Origin: Spraguea lophii
Lineage: Eukaryota > Microsporidia > Spragueidae
Direction of reading: 5' to 3'
Assembly (NCBI GenBank): GCA_001887945.1
Contig: LDOQ01000300.1
Span: 1 to 64,000, forward strand
Length of the DNA: 64,000 bases
In this document: in pieces, positions 20,354 to 29,731 of the stretch
Layout: every line of letters starts with the position of its first letter
Numbering within the stretch: position 1 is the first letter of the stretch
Made by a program: the position numbers and the translations under genes
Notes under the pieces: model-generated
The model's input: only the letters and a program-made list of their open reading frames with translations
What the model was told of the DNA's origin: nothing
The model's database searches: none

Positions 20354-20900
20354 ATGACGAAGAAATGTCGGAAGATCGATATTTCTAATCATAAAAAAAA
20401 CATTATTCAGTGGTATTGGATAAACTTTCAGATAATAGCTGATGATCATTTTTGAACGTTTTAGAAATATAGGTATAACATAATTATAAATTGAGTTTTT
20501 AAACATATATTAATTAAAGTTATCAATCTGCTAAAAGCAATTTATGTCTTAAAAATGTGCAACAAAAATTGAAAAAAATAAAAATATATGAAATTATTCT
20601 AATTAAAAGAAAGTACACCAATGGAAGAGTATTAAAAACAGAGAGGATATTTGGAGAACTTTATTGGGATAAAATGAATTTCGACCGAAAGGAAGTTATT
20701 CTAACCTAGATTATAAAAAATATACAAAAAATGTATGTATTCGATTGTTGAAAGCGTATAAAAACTCGGTAAAGTAGACTCGTTAAATAATAAATCGGAA
20801 TAAAAATTTTGTAAGTCCAGAAAACAGTTAAAAAACATTCAAAATTTCTGGATGAGATTCAAAAAATCCATAAAAAAGAAATGTAGAAATAGAAAAAAAA
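20354..20900 (+). pseudogene. Merlin-type (IS1595/ISXO2-like) transposase relic
   Basis: Pieces of a Merlin transposase follow each other in the right order in shifting frames. They are MTKKCRKIDIS (zinc-ribbon end, 20354-20385), KRKYTNGRVLKTERIFGEL (equivalent of KRKYxRGRxLxxQWVFGG, 20604-20660), KYTKNVCIRLLKAYKN (equivalent of KYIxPGTxIxSDxWxAY, with the catalytic Asp lost, 20720-20770) and NIQNFWMRFKKSIKKK (equivalent of NxIExxWxxxK, 20838-20885). Multiple stops and frame changes show it is dead. It lies inside the segmental duplication, between the 3' end of copy B and its outer border, so it inserted after or around the duplication. No terminal inverted repeats were identified. Confidence 0.75.
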
Positions 20901-21336
20901 ACAATTTTTGTTGTATATCGAAGAATTTTATATAAAGAAAGCTCAAAAAACCATTTTCATTAAAATCGTAAAAGATCTAAAATCAAGACAAATTTATTAA
21001 TATTTTCTTTAAGTTTATTTTAGTAAAGATTATAAACCTGATTTTAATTCATTGAAATTTTACAAACAAATTCATTGGTAGTAAAAAAGAAAATTTATCT
21101 TATTCTTAAAATTTCTTTTATTTAACTTATTCATTTGACTAATGATATTCATATGGAGATTAATTAAATACATATTTTACATATTAAATAACATTCGATT
21201 AATAACTACATATCTTATTTTCATTATAATTGGAATAAACATACTTATATTTTTATGGTATGTTTTATAGGATAAACAAATAAAATTTACTAAAGTTAAA
21301 TTAAAAGTTGAAAAAATTGCTAATAAGCGTCTTTAT
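20901..21336. other. Gene-free spacer
   Basis: AT-rich tail after the Merlin relic and before the 3' end of copy B. No recognisable feature. Confidence 0.35.
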
Positions 21337-23559
21337 TTAAGCGAAAATCAGCATTGGCAACAAAATCATTTGTGAGTACAACACAAAAGATATGATGTTT
21401 TTAAACCCATTTTTTTCTCCTGGCTCATTAATAGTTTTATCTTGATAAATCGTATTTTCTTGTTCTGAAGTTTGCTCTTTTAACTTTCTTGGTGTATCTT
21501 TCGTCTGTGACTTATCTGGATTTATCTTTATATTCTGTTTAAGTTGTTTTTCTGGTTCATTGAAATCTTGTTTTTTAGATATTTTATTTGATACATTAGC
21601 GTTATTGGTTGTCTGTGGATTTTCCTCGATTGGGTGTATACTTTGTACAGTTTGTTTTTCCGGTGCGGTATAATAGTTTTCTTCACTCGAACTTGAATTT
21701 TTAACAGTGTTTGGTTTAGATTGTTTCTTTGATTTACTCGAATCTTGAGGTTCTTGCGAGTTATTTGGTACATTAAGCTTTATAGTTTCCTGTAATTCAT
21801 CTGAGTCTCCGCTAGTTTTTTGTTCAACTTGTTTTTCTGATATACTAGAATATTTTTTTCCATTTGGATTTGAACTTATAACGGAGTTTTCATCGAGCTT
21901 GGCTTCGGAATGTTCTTTCGATTTATGAAAATTTTGAGATTTATTTGATCCGTTTAATATATTGGCATTTATTTTTTTCAATGGTTCGTCGGGATTTTTA
22001 ATTGCTTCTTGTTCAGATTGTCCTTTCGTTTCATTGAAATTTTGTTTTTTATATATATCGGCTGGATTATTAGATTTTGTGCGTGTATTTAATTTATCTG
22101 AGTTTGTATTAGCTTTTTGTTCAAGTTGTTCTTCTGATTTATTGACTTTTTGCTTTGGATCTGAACTTTCAATAGAATTTTCAACAGAACTTAATTCAGA
22201 ATGACCTTTCGATTTGTTTAAATCTTGACTTTGGTGTATTTCAGTTGGTTTGTTAGCTTCGTCGGATTTACTTAATTCCCCCGAGTTTACGTTAGCTTCT
22301 TTTCTAAGCTGGCTTTCTGATTTATCGACTTTTTCATTTGGATTTGAATTTTTAATAAAATTCAATTCAGATTGTTCGCTGGGACCACTGGAATCTTGTT
22401 TTTTAAACGTTTCAGCTGTTTTACTAATCTTATTGGGTGTATGTTCACCTGAGTTTGCGTTAGCTTCGTGTTCAAGTTGTACTTCTGATCTATTGACTTT
22501 TTGATTTGGATCTGAACTTTTAGCGGGATTTGGTTCAGATTGTTCGCTAGACCCATTGAGATATTGTGTTTTAAATGTCTCGGCCGGTCTATTAATCACG
22601 TTGGGTGTATGTTCATTTGAATTTGTGTTAGCTTCTTTTCTAGGTTGGTTTTCTGATTTATCGACTTTTTGATTTGGATTTGAACTTTTAATAGAATTTG
22701 GTTCAGATTGTTCGCCGGGTCCATTGGAATCTTGTTTTTCAGGTGTTTTAGCCGGGTTACTAATCTCGTTGGGTGTACGTTCATTTAAATTTGTGTTAGC
22801 TTCTCGTCCAAGTTGGTCTTCTTGATTTTCCTGTAATTTATATCTAATTATATTCTTTAATAAACTCATTGAATCGGGAATCTGGTTATTTGTTATTTTA
22901 CGAAGAAACTCCATATTATTTTCATCTTGCATAACTATATTTCCCGGTCCAATATTCATAATTGATATTTTCTTAAATTGGTTGTACGTTTTTGTTAGTT
23001 TTAAAGAATAATTTATATTCGCGATATATGATGAAGAGTAATTTCTCTCTTCTAATTTCAATTCATATCCATTAATTTTAACTGTTTGGTCTATATCAAT
23101 TTTGTTGTTACTGAAAGGATAAATTTTAACATTTTTAAAGAAAAAATCTATCATAAAACACTCTTCTGTTTTTACAATATCATTGTCTTCCAAAGCAAAA
23201 CATGCATAATAATGTTTATCGCACAGAGAATTGATTTTAGTGTCTTGATAATTTTTTACGGTAACTTTGCAAACCATCCCTTGAATTAGCGATAAAACAT
23301 CTTCAGTATGTATAACAAAACCAATCAATTCTAAATCACATGGAAATTCGGTTTTTTTTGCAGAGAATCCTGGTTTATAACTCAAAATAAATTTAAGTTC
23401 TTTATTCATATTAACAATCTCTGGTTTTTGGAAAAAAAATCGTTTTTTGCTGACAATTATATTTGATTTGTCCAATTCCAAAGCGTTTATTTTTATATAG
23501 TATCCATTCAACATCAACAAAATATTGAAAATTAAGTATTGTATTCCGATGATTTTCAT
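21337..23559 (-). CDS. Exported repeat-containing protein, copy B (expanded)
   Basis: 740 residues with the plan of copy A: signal peptide, globular N-terminal domain, repetitive hydrophilic centre, C-terminal GPI-like tail (FVLYSQMILLPMLIFA). It differs in the centre, which is about 330 residues longer. At least four units repeat at exactly 168 bp (the equivalent base in successive units is at 22793, 22625, 22457 and 22289), and a fifth follows 183 bp further, at 22106. More distant, eroded units run on to about 21550. Units carry EAN.NS, EHTPN, QD.NGP.EQSE and SNPN.KVDKSE. The last 100 residues again match copy A. This is how surface or invasion-linked proteins diversify by unequal exchange, but the function is unknown. 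The gene has an intact reading frame throughout. No CCC motif at the start. Confidence 0.75.
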   Translation of the reverse strand: MKIIGIQYLIFNILLMLNGYYIKINALELDKSNIIVSKKRFFFQKPEIVNMNKELKFILSYKPGFSAKKTEFPCDLELIGFVIHTEDVLSLIQGMVCKVTVKNYQDTKINSLCDKHYYACFALEDNDIVKTEECFMIDFFFKNVKIYPFSNNKIDIDQTVKINGYELKLEERNYSSSYIANINYSLKLTKTYNQFKKISIMNIGPGNIVMQDENNMEFLRKITNNQIPDSMSLLKNIIRYKLQENQEDQLGREANTNLNERTPNEISNPAKTPEKQDSNGPGEQSEPNSIKSSNPNQKVDKSENQPRKEANTNSNEHTPNVINRPAETFKTQYLNGSSEQSEPNPAKSSDPNQKVNRSEVQLEHEANANSGEHTPNKISKTAETFKKQDSSGPSEQSELNFIKNSNPNEKVDKSESQLRKEANVNSGELSKSDEANKPTEIHQSQDLNKSKGHSELSSVENSIESSDPKQKVNKSEEQLEQKANTNSDKLNTRTKSNNPADIYKKQNFNETKGQSEQEAIKNPDEPLKKINANILNGSNKSQNFHKSKEHSEAKLDENSVISSNPNGKKYSSISEKQVEQKTSGDSDELQETIKLNVPNNSQEPQDSSKSKKQSKPNTVKNSSSSEENYYTAPEKQTVQSIHPIEENPQTTNNANVSNKISKKQDFNEPEKQLKQNIKINPDKSQTKDTPRKLKEQTSEQENTIYQDKTINEPGEKNGFKNIISFVLYSQMILLPMLIFA
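22000..22815. repeat. Tandem 168-bp coding repeat
   Basis: Four units are spaced at exactly 168 bp, with a fifth 183 bp further on. Copy A keeps only two (equivalent bases at 17000 and 16832, also 168 bp apart). The units nearest the N-terminal domain are the most alike, and similarity falls toward the C-terminus. This points to recent duplication at that edge. Confidence 0.85.
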
Positions 23560-24144
23560 TATGGAATTATAGATTATTGTCTTATATAAATAAAAAAATA
23601 AAATGACATCGCAAAATCCTCAAAAATATGACATTTGATATTATTGACATTCTCCTTTTATAAAAGTAAAAATTAAATAAAATACATTTTATATAGAATA
23701 AAGTTTTAATAAAAAAACAACCGAATAAACATATTAATTTTTCAAGATGGCTAGGATTTAGTATTTTTCCAACACGTCTTTAGTGTATACGATCGATCAG
23801 TTGTGTAAGTAGAAGATGGAATTCATTAACTTTTAAACTTTAAAATTTTAAAAAATTCATATTTAACAAAAATCAAAAACGTCTTTTTTGTAAGCATGTC
23901 ATAAAAATTGTCAATAAAGAATTTTTTTAGCTTTTAAATTAAAAAATAAATAAAATGTTAATGTTCCGCAAATCATCTATATATACTTAATTCGCTATTT
24001 TTTTCGATTTGAGAAATTAAAAAAAGATGAAAAAATAGAGAATTCACGTTTCGACTAAATTTATTTATTTTAAAGTTAGAGTCTAAATAAAGTTTAATAT
24101 TCAAATAATTAAGATTGTAATTTTATTACAATAGTTTTATATAA
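23560..24144. other. Upstream region of copy B and spacer
   Basis: The first 125 bp repeat the upstream DNA of copy A almost exactly (GACATCGCAAAATCCTC and the TTGACATTCTCC block), so any promoter is shared by both copies. After about 130 bp without a match in copy A, a further matching block appears at 23815-23885. The remainder is AT-rich without genes. Confidence 0.55.
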
Positions 24145-24395
24145 TTAGTAATCCTGTCAGTATTATAGCAAAAAGGAGGTTATGAATTTATAAAAAAATA
24201 GGTGGGTTGGTGACGTACATCATACGCAAAATTATAACGCTCTAATGCATGAGATAAAATAAAATTGATGGTGTCTACAGCAAAACCAGTTAATACGTTT
24301 TAATGTGTTATAGGAACCAAAGATTATAAATTATAATAGACGGTAGCTATCAGAAAACCTCTATAAATAAAAATTTCATTAAAAAAATCTTAAAA
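24145..24395 (+). repeat. SINE-like repeat, 3' half
   Basis: A plus-strand 5'-truncated copy. TGACGTACATCATACGCAAAA, GCTCTAATGCATGAG, CAGCAAAACCAGTTAATACG and GGAACCAAAGATTA occur in the same order as in the intact copy, ending ATAAATAAAAATTTCATT. Confidence 0.75.
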
Positions 24396-24430
24396 GAATT
24401 ACATACAAATTAACAAGCTTTATTGAATAA

Positions 24431-25876
24431 TTAAATTCTATTTATAACATATTTACCAATATAAAATATACCAACCAATATTCCTATTATTATTACACAG
24501 TACGAAATCCACATGATAAATTTTTTAATACTTTCATCATTTTTTACTGTTGCCTTATTTGGAGCCTTCTGGAAATTTTTAATTCTATTTTTCAATGATT
24601 TCTTTTTATTAATTTTGATTGCTTTATTTCTATTTTTTATTTCTTCGTTTTTTAAAATATTTCCATTTAATGATTCAAAATCGTAGTTTCGGAATCCAAA
24701 ATCAGCGTCTTGGTTTTCTTCACTTATTTTATCGATTGGTGGAGTTAATGCAACGTTACATGCGTCATCAGGCGATGAGATTGGAGTATTTATATCCTGA
24801 GCTGGTATTGGACCAGGTGATTTGTTATTATCGTCTAGATCTTGTTTATACAATAATTTCCTAACAAGGAATCCGCAAACACTGAATGGTATACTAATTA
24901 TTTTCATTACAATATCAACCACATATCCTAACATACCTTTATTATGGATTTTTGCAATAATATTATTCTTTTCTTCTTTATTATTTTGTTCTGAATCTTT
25001 ATTTTGGTCATTTTCTTGATTTGGTGGATTGATACAATTTTCTGTTTCATTACAAGTTTTTTGAATATCATCTAATAATGTATTTTCATTCTTATTTTCT
25101 TCACACCCAGAATATTTTGATGGTATTATTGAAGTTTTAAAGCTAGATTTTTCTTTTATTTGAGAGTTACCATCAGCACAAATGTTTGTTTTTACTTCCA
25201 AATCATTTGGCGACGAATAGTACGTGTCTTCTTCAACATCATTCGATAATGAATGGTAAGTATCTTCTTCAGCATCATTTGATATCGAATGATAAATTTC
25301 TTCTTTAAAATTTTCCGAAGCTTGTATTTGATCAATTGGTATACCCAAATCGGCATTTTTAGTTAACTGAAATTCTTCTGATTTTATTGGACATATTACC
25401 ATTTCTTTATTTTGATTATCTTCTTTTGAAGATGGAAATAATTTCCGAGAAATTGAGGATAAAGGCCTAAGGGCATATGAAACTATGCTACATAAAGCAT
25501 TTTTTCCTTTTTTAAATAAACCTTTTTGTTTTTTACATTCATTCATTTGATCATCAAAGTTTTCTTCAACTAATTCATTTTTATCCAATACATCTTCTTG
25601 AACATGACTATTTTTTCCTATTACACTTTTATTTGAAATTGATTGTGTATCCACAGCTTGTTCTATTCTTTCGATATTTTCTGTATTATTAGAAATAGTT
25701 TCATATCCTCTTTGAAAATTTTTAGTATTTCTCTTTTCTGACTCATTAACAGTATTTGATATTTTATTTTCTGTTATTCCATTTGGTTCAATTGTCTTTA
25801 CTTTTTTGTGCTTATCATTTGTATTTATCACAGAAATAAAAAGCAGAATATATTTAATCAATGAAAATTTTTTCAT
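24431..25876 (-). CDS. Signal-peptide protein with C-terminal membrane anchor
   Basis: 481 residues: signal peptide at about 1-22 (FSLIKYILLFISVINTND), a long Asn/Glu/Lys-rich region, two internal hydrophobic or amphipathic stretches (about 130-150 and 325-350, the latter containing IISIPFSVCGFLVRKLLY), and a strong C-terminal transmembrane helix (about 456-477) followed by a short basic tail, YVINRI. Residues about 190-227 hold three short repeats (EEIYHSISNDA, EEDTYHSLSNDV, EEDTYYSSPNDL). The layout matches the gene at 27417-29552, and the two may be distant paralogues. The reading frame opens at a TTG nine bases upstream, but the ATG at 25876 gives a normal signal peptide. GGGGG lies close upstream instead of CCC. 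No family recognised. Confidence 0.65.
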   Translation of the reverse strand: MKKFSLIKYILLFISVINTNDKHKKVKTIEPNGITENKISNTVNESEKRNTKNFQRGYETISNNTENIERIEQAVDTQSISNKSVIGKNSHVQEDVLDKNELVEENFDDQMNECKKQKGLFKKGKNALCSIVSYALRPLSSISRKLFPSSKEDNQNKEMVICPIKSEEFQLTKNADLGIPIDQIQASENFKEEIYHSISNDAEEDTYHSLSNDVEEDTYYSSPNDLEVKTNICADGNSQIKEKSSFKTSIIPSKYSGCEENKNENTLLDDIQKTCNETENCINPPNQENDQNKDSEQNNKEEKNNIIAKIHNKGMLGYVVDIVMKIISIPFSVCGFLVRKLLYKQDLDDNNKSPGPIPAQDINTPISSPDDACNVALTPPIDKISEENQDADFGFRNYDFESLNGNILKNEEIKNRNKAIKINKKKSLKNRIKNFQKAPNKATVKNDESIKKFIMWISYCVIIIGILVGIFYIGKYVINRI

Positions 25877-26520
25877 AACCCCCAAAAGATAAAATCTTTA
25901 AAAAAGAAAAATCTTAAAGTATTTCCATTTTGATTCAAACATTATATTTAAAAATAAAAAATATTTAGTTAAAATTTTTTTATTCATATAAATATTATCT
26001 ATCGTGGTATTTATTATAAGTTACTCTTTAGTTAATATATAAGATATATTGTTTTTAAAATATATTTTAATAATCGTCTTAATTTAAAATATTATATGAA
26101 ATAAATTAATTAATATTTAATTTATATAATTATTGTAATGATAGGGATATTGCTGTATAAAGTATCATTACTTTGATTTATTAAATATTTATTTTAAAAG
26201 AATTTCTTCAAAAGGTTAATTAGGTTATTAGAATTTCTGAAATAAAAATAATCTATAAATTAAATATAAATTTTAAATAGATATATTTAGAAATTTAGTA
26301 ATTTTATGGTTAATCAAAATTTTTTATATTCTAGCGTATCATTGTTTAATATATATTTATTTTGATTGTAATTTTTGGTGAAATCCTAGAATGGGAATTT
26401 ATAAAAAAAAATATTTTTAGCAAAAAATAAAGCAATTAAAAATTCGAATTAAAAAACTTTAATTTCCTAACAAACCTTTAAATATTGCTTGATTGTTACT
26501 CTTTCTTTTTTGTTTATAAA
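25877..26520. other. Gene-free upstream spacer
   Basis: AT-rich. I see no gene or repeat before the SINE copy that starts at 26521. Confidence 0.4.
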
Positions 26521-26995
26521 ATTTTTATTTATCAAAGTTCCCTAGCCGGTTGCGGCCTTCCATGTCTGTGACTTTCGGTTCCTCAAGCGGATCTAAGCTT
26601 GTACTAACTGGTTTCGCTACAGATATGCATTAATCTCATCTTACCTTATGCTCCAGAATGTTAGGATTTTGCGTCTGGTGCACGTCGCCGTCTTCCTCCC
26701 AGTTTTTAAGGAATTCCGAACCTCTTTCGTTGCATAGTATTGGCCGAGTAACTAATCAATACAGGGATTGCAACTACATCAGTTAAACACTACTTTAATC
26801 TACTAGCGGGGCCGACATACAAGGCATAGCCAATGTTAAACTATCGAATCTTCATTCACTCAAGAACCTTTTTCTTCACTTCTGCCTTTTATTAATATTT
26901 TTATTTTTTTGAAAATTTTTCTGGATGAGGGATTCGAACCCGCCAGGCTTGAGGTTTGGTTACCACCCCATGACTACTGGGCCAAGCGGGACCTT
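26521..26995 (-). repeat. SINE-like repeat, best-preserved copy (tRNA-derived head)
   Basis: A 475-bp element, much richer in G and C than its surroundings. On the minus strand it begins GGTCCCGCTTGGCCCAGTAG, with an RNA polymerase III A box (26972-26984) and a perfect B box GGTTCGAATCC (26930-26940) at tRNA-like spacing. The ends of the head do not pair as an acceptor stem (GGTCCCG against CTCATCCAG), so it is not a working tRNA. A roughly 390-bp body follows that is unrelated to any tRNA or rRNA I recognise, ending GATAAATAAAAATTT. Head, body and AT-rich tail make this a tRNA-derived SINE by structure. No protein is encoded. At least eleven other copies occur in the window. Confidence 0.8.
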
Positions 26996-27416
26996 TAATT
27001 TTCAAAAAACAATTTTAATTATAAAGAAGGCCATTTTAAACCAAAACCTATAATTAAAGAATTGAAGTCTTTCTTTTATAAAAATTTCATAAGAATGCCA
27101 TCTATTAACAAACTAAATAATAAAATTATTTTTATAAAAAATAACTATTTTAAAGAGGATATATGATATTTTTGCAAACATTAAAATTAATATTATTTTA
27201 CAACGATTAAAATATTTCCTCCTCGGGTATAAAACAAAAAAAAGTCAAAATATTATTAAAAATATAAACATCGTATAAAAAATAAAACGATCAAATTTTA
27301 ACAAATCTAAAGATTATATGTAAATTAATTGGTTTTTAAAAATATTAAAATACAGTTTCTTAATTTTAATAATTTAATCATTCGAATTGAACTTAAAATT
27401 ATAAAATTTATTTTTC
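26996..27416. other. Gene-free spacer
   Basis: AT-rich DNA between the intact SINE copy and the 3' end of the next gene. Nothing else seen. Confidence 0.35.
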
Positions 27417-29552
27417 TCAAACAATATTTTTCACAATATAAAAAATCACTATAATCATAATAACAACAGCTATTATAAATAAGCCACCCCATAATATTTT
27501 CATCTTAAAATTGCTTTCTTTGGTGGTTTGTTTAGGTGCTTTATTTTCTGATTTTTTAGATATACTTTCATTATTATTTTTAGAATTCCGTAGTTTTTGA
27601 TCGTCAGTAACAGATCTTATTTTATTATCCAATGATTTTCTTATTGATACAGACTCTGTATTAATTTTCTTTCTATCTAAAGAATTTTCATTTTCTTCGC
27701 GATTATGATAAACACTCACAGAGTTGTTATTAGCATTTTTTTTCCTAATTGATTTTTCTTTAAAATAATCGTTATATAGAAACTTACATTTATCCGGTTT
27801 TAAATTTATGCAATCTACGGCGTTTATTCTGTTGACATCACCTTTACAAACATTTGAAATAGAAGGTGATACTTTATTGCCAACTAATTTAGGATCATTA
27901 CAGTTTTTTTGTTTTTTAGTATTGATACGTTTATTACGCTGTATATTATTTGCGTCATTATTAGGATTTTCTTTTAATTCATTAATTGGAATTAAACCGA
28001 TTGTATCTGTTGCTTTTTTGCCATAAACACTGGTTTGTATATTCAATAAATTTGGATTTGTAAATTTATAAATCTTATTGCTTATTCTTTGTTGACTCTG
28101 ATAAATCAGATCTTTTAAAATGGCTAATTTTGATTTTAACAAATTTTTTTCGCCAATATGTTCAATTTCTAATATTTTCTTTTCAACGTTCGGTGGATTG
28201 GAATAATATCTCCCTGTTAATCTATTAGGTAAAATCCATAATACAACTAATTTAATATTATTGAAATAGGTATAAATATTCAAATAAATTCTACTAAATA
28301 AAGAATGTTGAATTTCTTCAGGTTGTTGTACTTCTTTTGAATTTTGAGAATTATTTAAACAAAAGTCTTTTGCTGTTGTAATTTTATCAACAAAACTTTT
28401 ATACCATCTTGTGTTTTTTAAAGGATTATTTGGCAAAAATTGTATTACTATACTAAAAATCGAAAATCTACCTTTTTTGTCTTTTTCGCTTGTTATTATA
28501 ATGGGATCAGAGAAGTTAGTTTTGTTTTTACTTGGTTCTAATTCTAAGTCCAACATTTCAGATTTTAAATCTTCTTTTTTATCTTTTTTTCCTATAAGCG
28601 AAACATCCGTTAGTTTTAAAAAATCATTTTCTTTTAAAATTAAAGGTATTATTTCTTGTGGATAAATATTATTTTCTAATATTGCATCATTTTCTCCTTT
28701 ATTAATAATCTCTTCATTTAACTCTGCATTTGTTTCTTGACCAACGCGTATTTCATTATTTGAGAATTCAATTTGCTTTTCGCTCAAAACAGATTTAAAT
28801 GAAATGATTTCAGATGAAATAGGTAATTTGTTTTTTTCAGAAATATTTTCCTCAAAATCCTTTCTTAAAATATTTTCATTATTTTTTAAATAGTACTTAA
28901 AACTCGAAGAAAAATAATATAAATAATTATTAATCATCGATACTATTCCGGAAATAAAATTTGTCATTCTCTGTTTATTATATCCATAATATGCTTCACC
29001 TGGGTTGATTATACTTATACTTTGACAAATTTTATTATTTTCTTCAAGTTTGAAAACAGTGTCATTTAATTGTTTTTTTGAACAAATATCAGTAGGTGAT
29101 CTTGCGTCATCCGTTTTTTTATCAGATACAAATTCTTCTCTATTAAGTTCACTAGAAGAAACCAAATCCGGGCTGGATGGTTTGTTGGGTATGGGATTTT
29201 CTTCGTATTTTGTAATGTCATCATCTCCATCTTTTAATTCTGTAATAGAAGCAATTTTTTGAGCTAACCTTCCCGTATTTGGATCTGAGATTTTCGTGAA
29301 ATTACTGTTTGCACCATCATTCTTTTGTTTTTTACAATTTTTGTCAATTGCATTAAACAGACTGTTAATACGCTTCCATGTTATGTTTGTTTCGATATAG
29401 CTTTCCTCCTCCCAGATTTCGGGATTAAAAAAGTTTTTCTCGTTTCCGGGCAATACAGGGTTTTCAGTAGATAACATTTCTTCTAAAACGTTAGCAGAGT
29501 TTATTATATTAATCAACAAAATAACCTTAATAATAACTTTCATCGTCTTCAT
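27417..29552 (-). CDS. Large signal-peptide protein with C-terminal membrane anchor
   Basis: 711 residues: signal peptide about 1-20 (VIIKVILLINIINSANV), a long Asn/Lys/Glu-rich region with few cysteines, three moderately hydrophobic aromatic-rich patches (near 215, 375 and 440, the last with LVVLWILPNRLTGRYY), a serine/asparagine-rich basic stretch (about 600-680), and a C-terminal transmembrane helix (about 685-708) with a two- to three-residue tail. This is the same plan as the gene at 24431-25876, including tails that read FYIGKYV and FYIVKNIV. Insertion in the secretory or plasma membrane, with the bulk facing outward, is inferred. Met1 and Met4 are both possible starts. No CCC motif. 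No family recognised. Confidence 0.65.
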   Translation of the reverse strand: MKTMKVIIKVILLINIINSANVLEEMLSTENPVLPGNEKNFFNPEIWEEESYIETNITWKRINSLFNAIDKNCKKQKNDGANSNFTKISDPNTGRLAQKIASITELKDGDDDITKYEENPIPNKPSSPDLVSSSELNREEFVSDKKTDDARSPTDICSKKQLNDTVFKLEENNKICQSISIINPGEAYYGYNKQRMTNFISGIVSMINNYLYYFSSSFKYYLKNNENILRKDFEENISEKNKLPISSEIISFKSVLSEKQIEFSNNEIRVGQETNAELNEEIINKGENDAILENNIYPQEIIPLILKENDFLKLTDVSLIGKKDKKEDLKSEMLDLELEPSKNKTNFSDPIIITSEKDKKGRFSIFSIVIQFLPNNPLKNTRWYKSFVDKITTAKDFCLNNSQNSKEVQQPEEIQHSLFSRIYLNIYTYFNNIKLVVLWILPNRLTGRYYSNPPNVEKKILEIEHIGEKNLLKSKLAILKDLIYQSQQRISNKIYKFTNPNLLNIQTSVYGKKATDTIGLIPINELKENPNNDANNIQRNKRINTKKQKNCNDPKLVGNKVSPSISNVCKGDVNRINAVDCINLKPDKCKFLYNDYFKEKSIRKKNANNNSVSVYHNREENENSLDRKKINTESVSIRKSLDNKIRSVTDDQKLRNSKNNNESISKKSENKAPKQTTKESNFKMKILWGGLFIIAVVIMIIVIFYIVKNIV

Positions 29553-29630
29553 AATCCATTGTTTGATTTTTATATTAAAAACTTTTTTACCAATATCCTT
29601 TTTGTAGAAAATTATAAAATAAAAAAAAAG

Positions 29631-29731
29631 AATGAAAAATTTTGTTTATTATTTAAATAAAATACATAATATTTATAATCCAATTATTTAATATTTTTAT
29701 ATACTTTAATAAATAAACAAAATTTTTCATT
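29631..29731. repeat. Inverted repeat (27-bp arms)
   Basis: The left arm 29631-29657 (AATGAAAAATTTTGTTTATT...) and right arm 29705-29731 are complementary over about 25 of 27 bases, with a 47-base AT-rich loop. It starts 79 bp upstream of the ATG at 29552, so it lies in that gene's upstream region. It may be a hairpin, a regulatory palindrome or a very short MITE. Confidence 0.75.

Noticed and set aside
20234..20506. 90-codon minus-strand frame
   Set aside because: Antisense to the region where the Merlin relic begins. It has no start motif or similarity.
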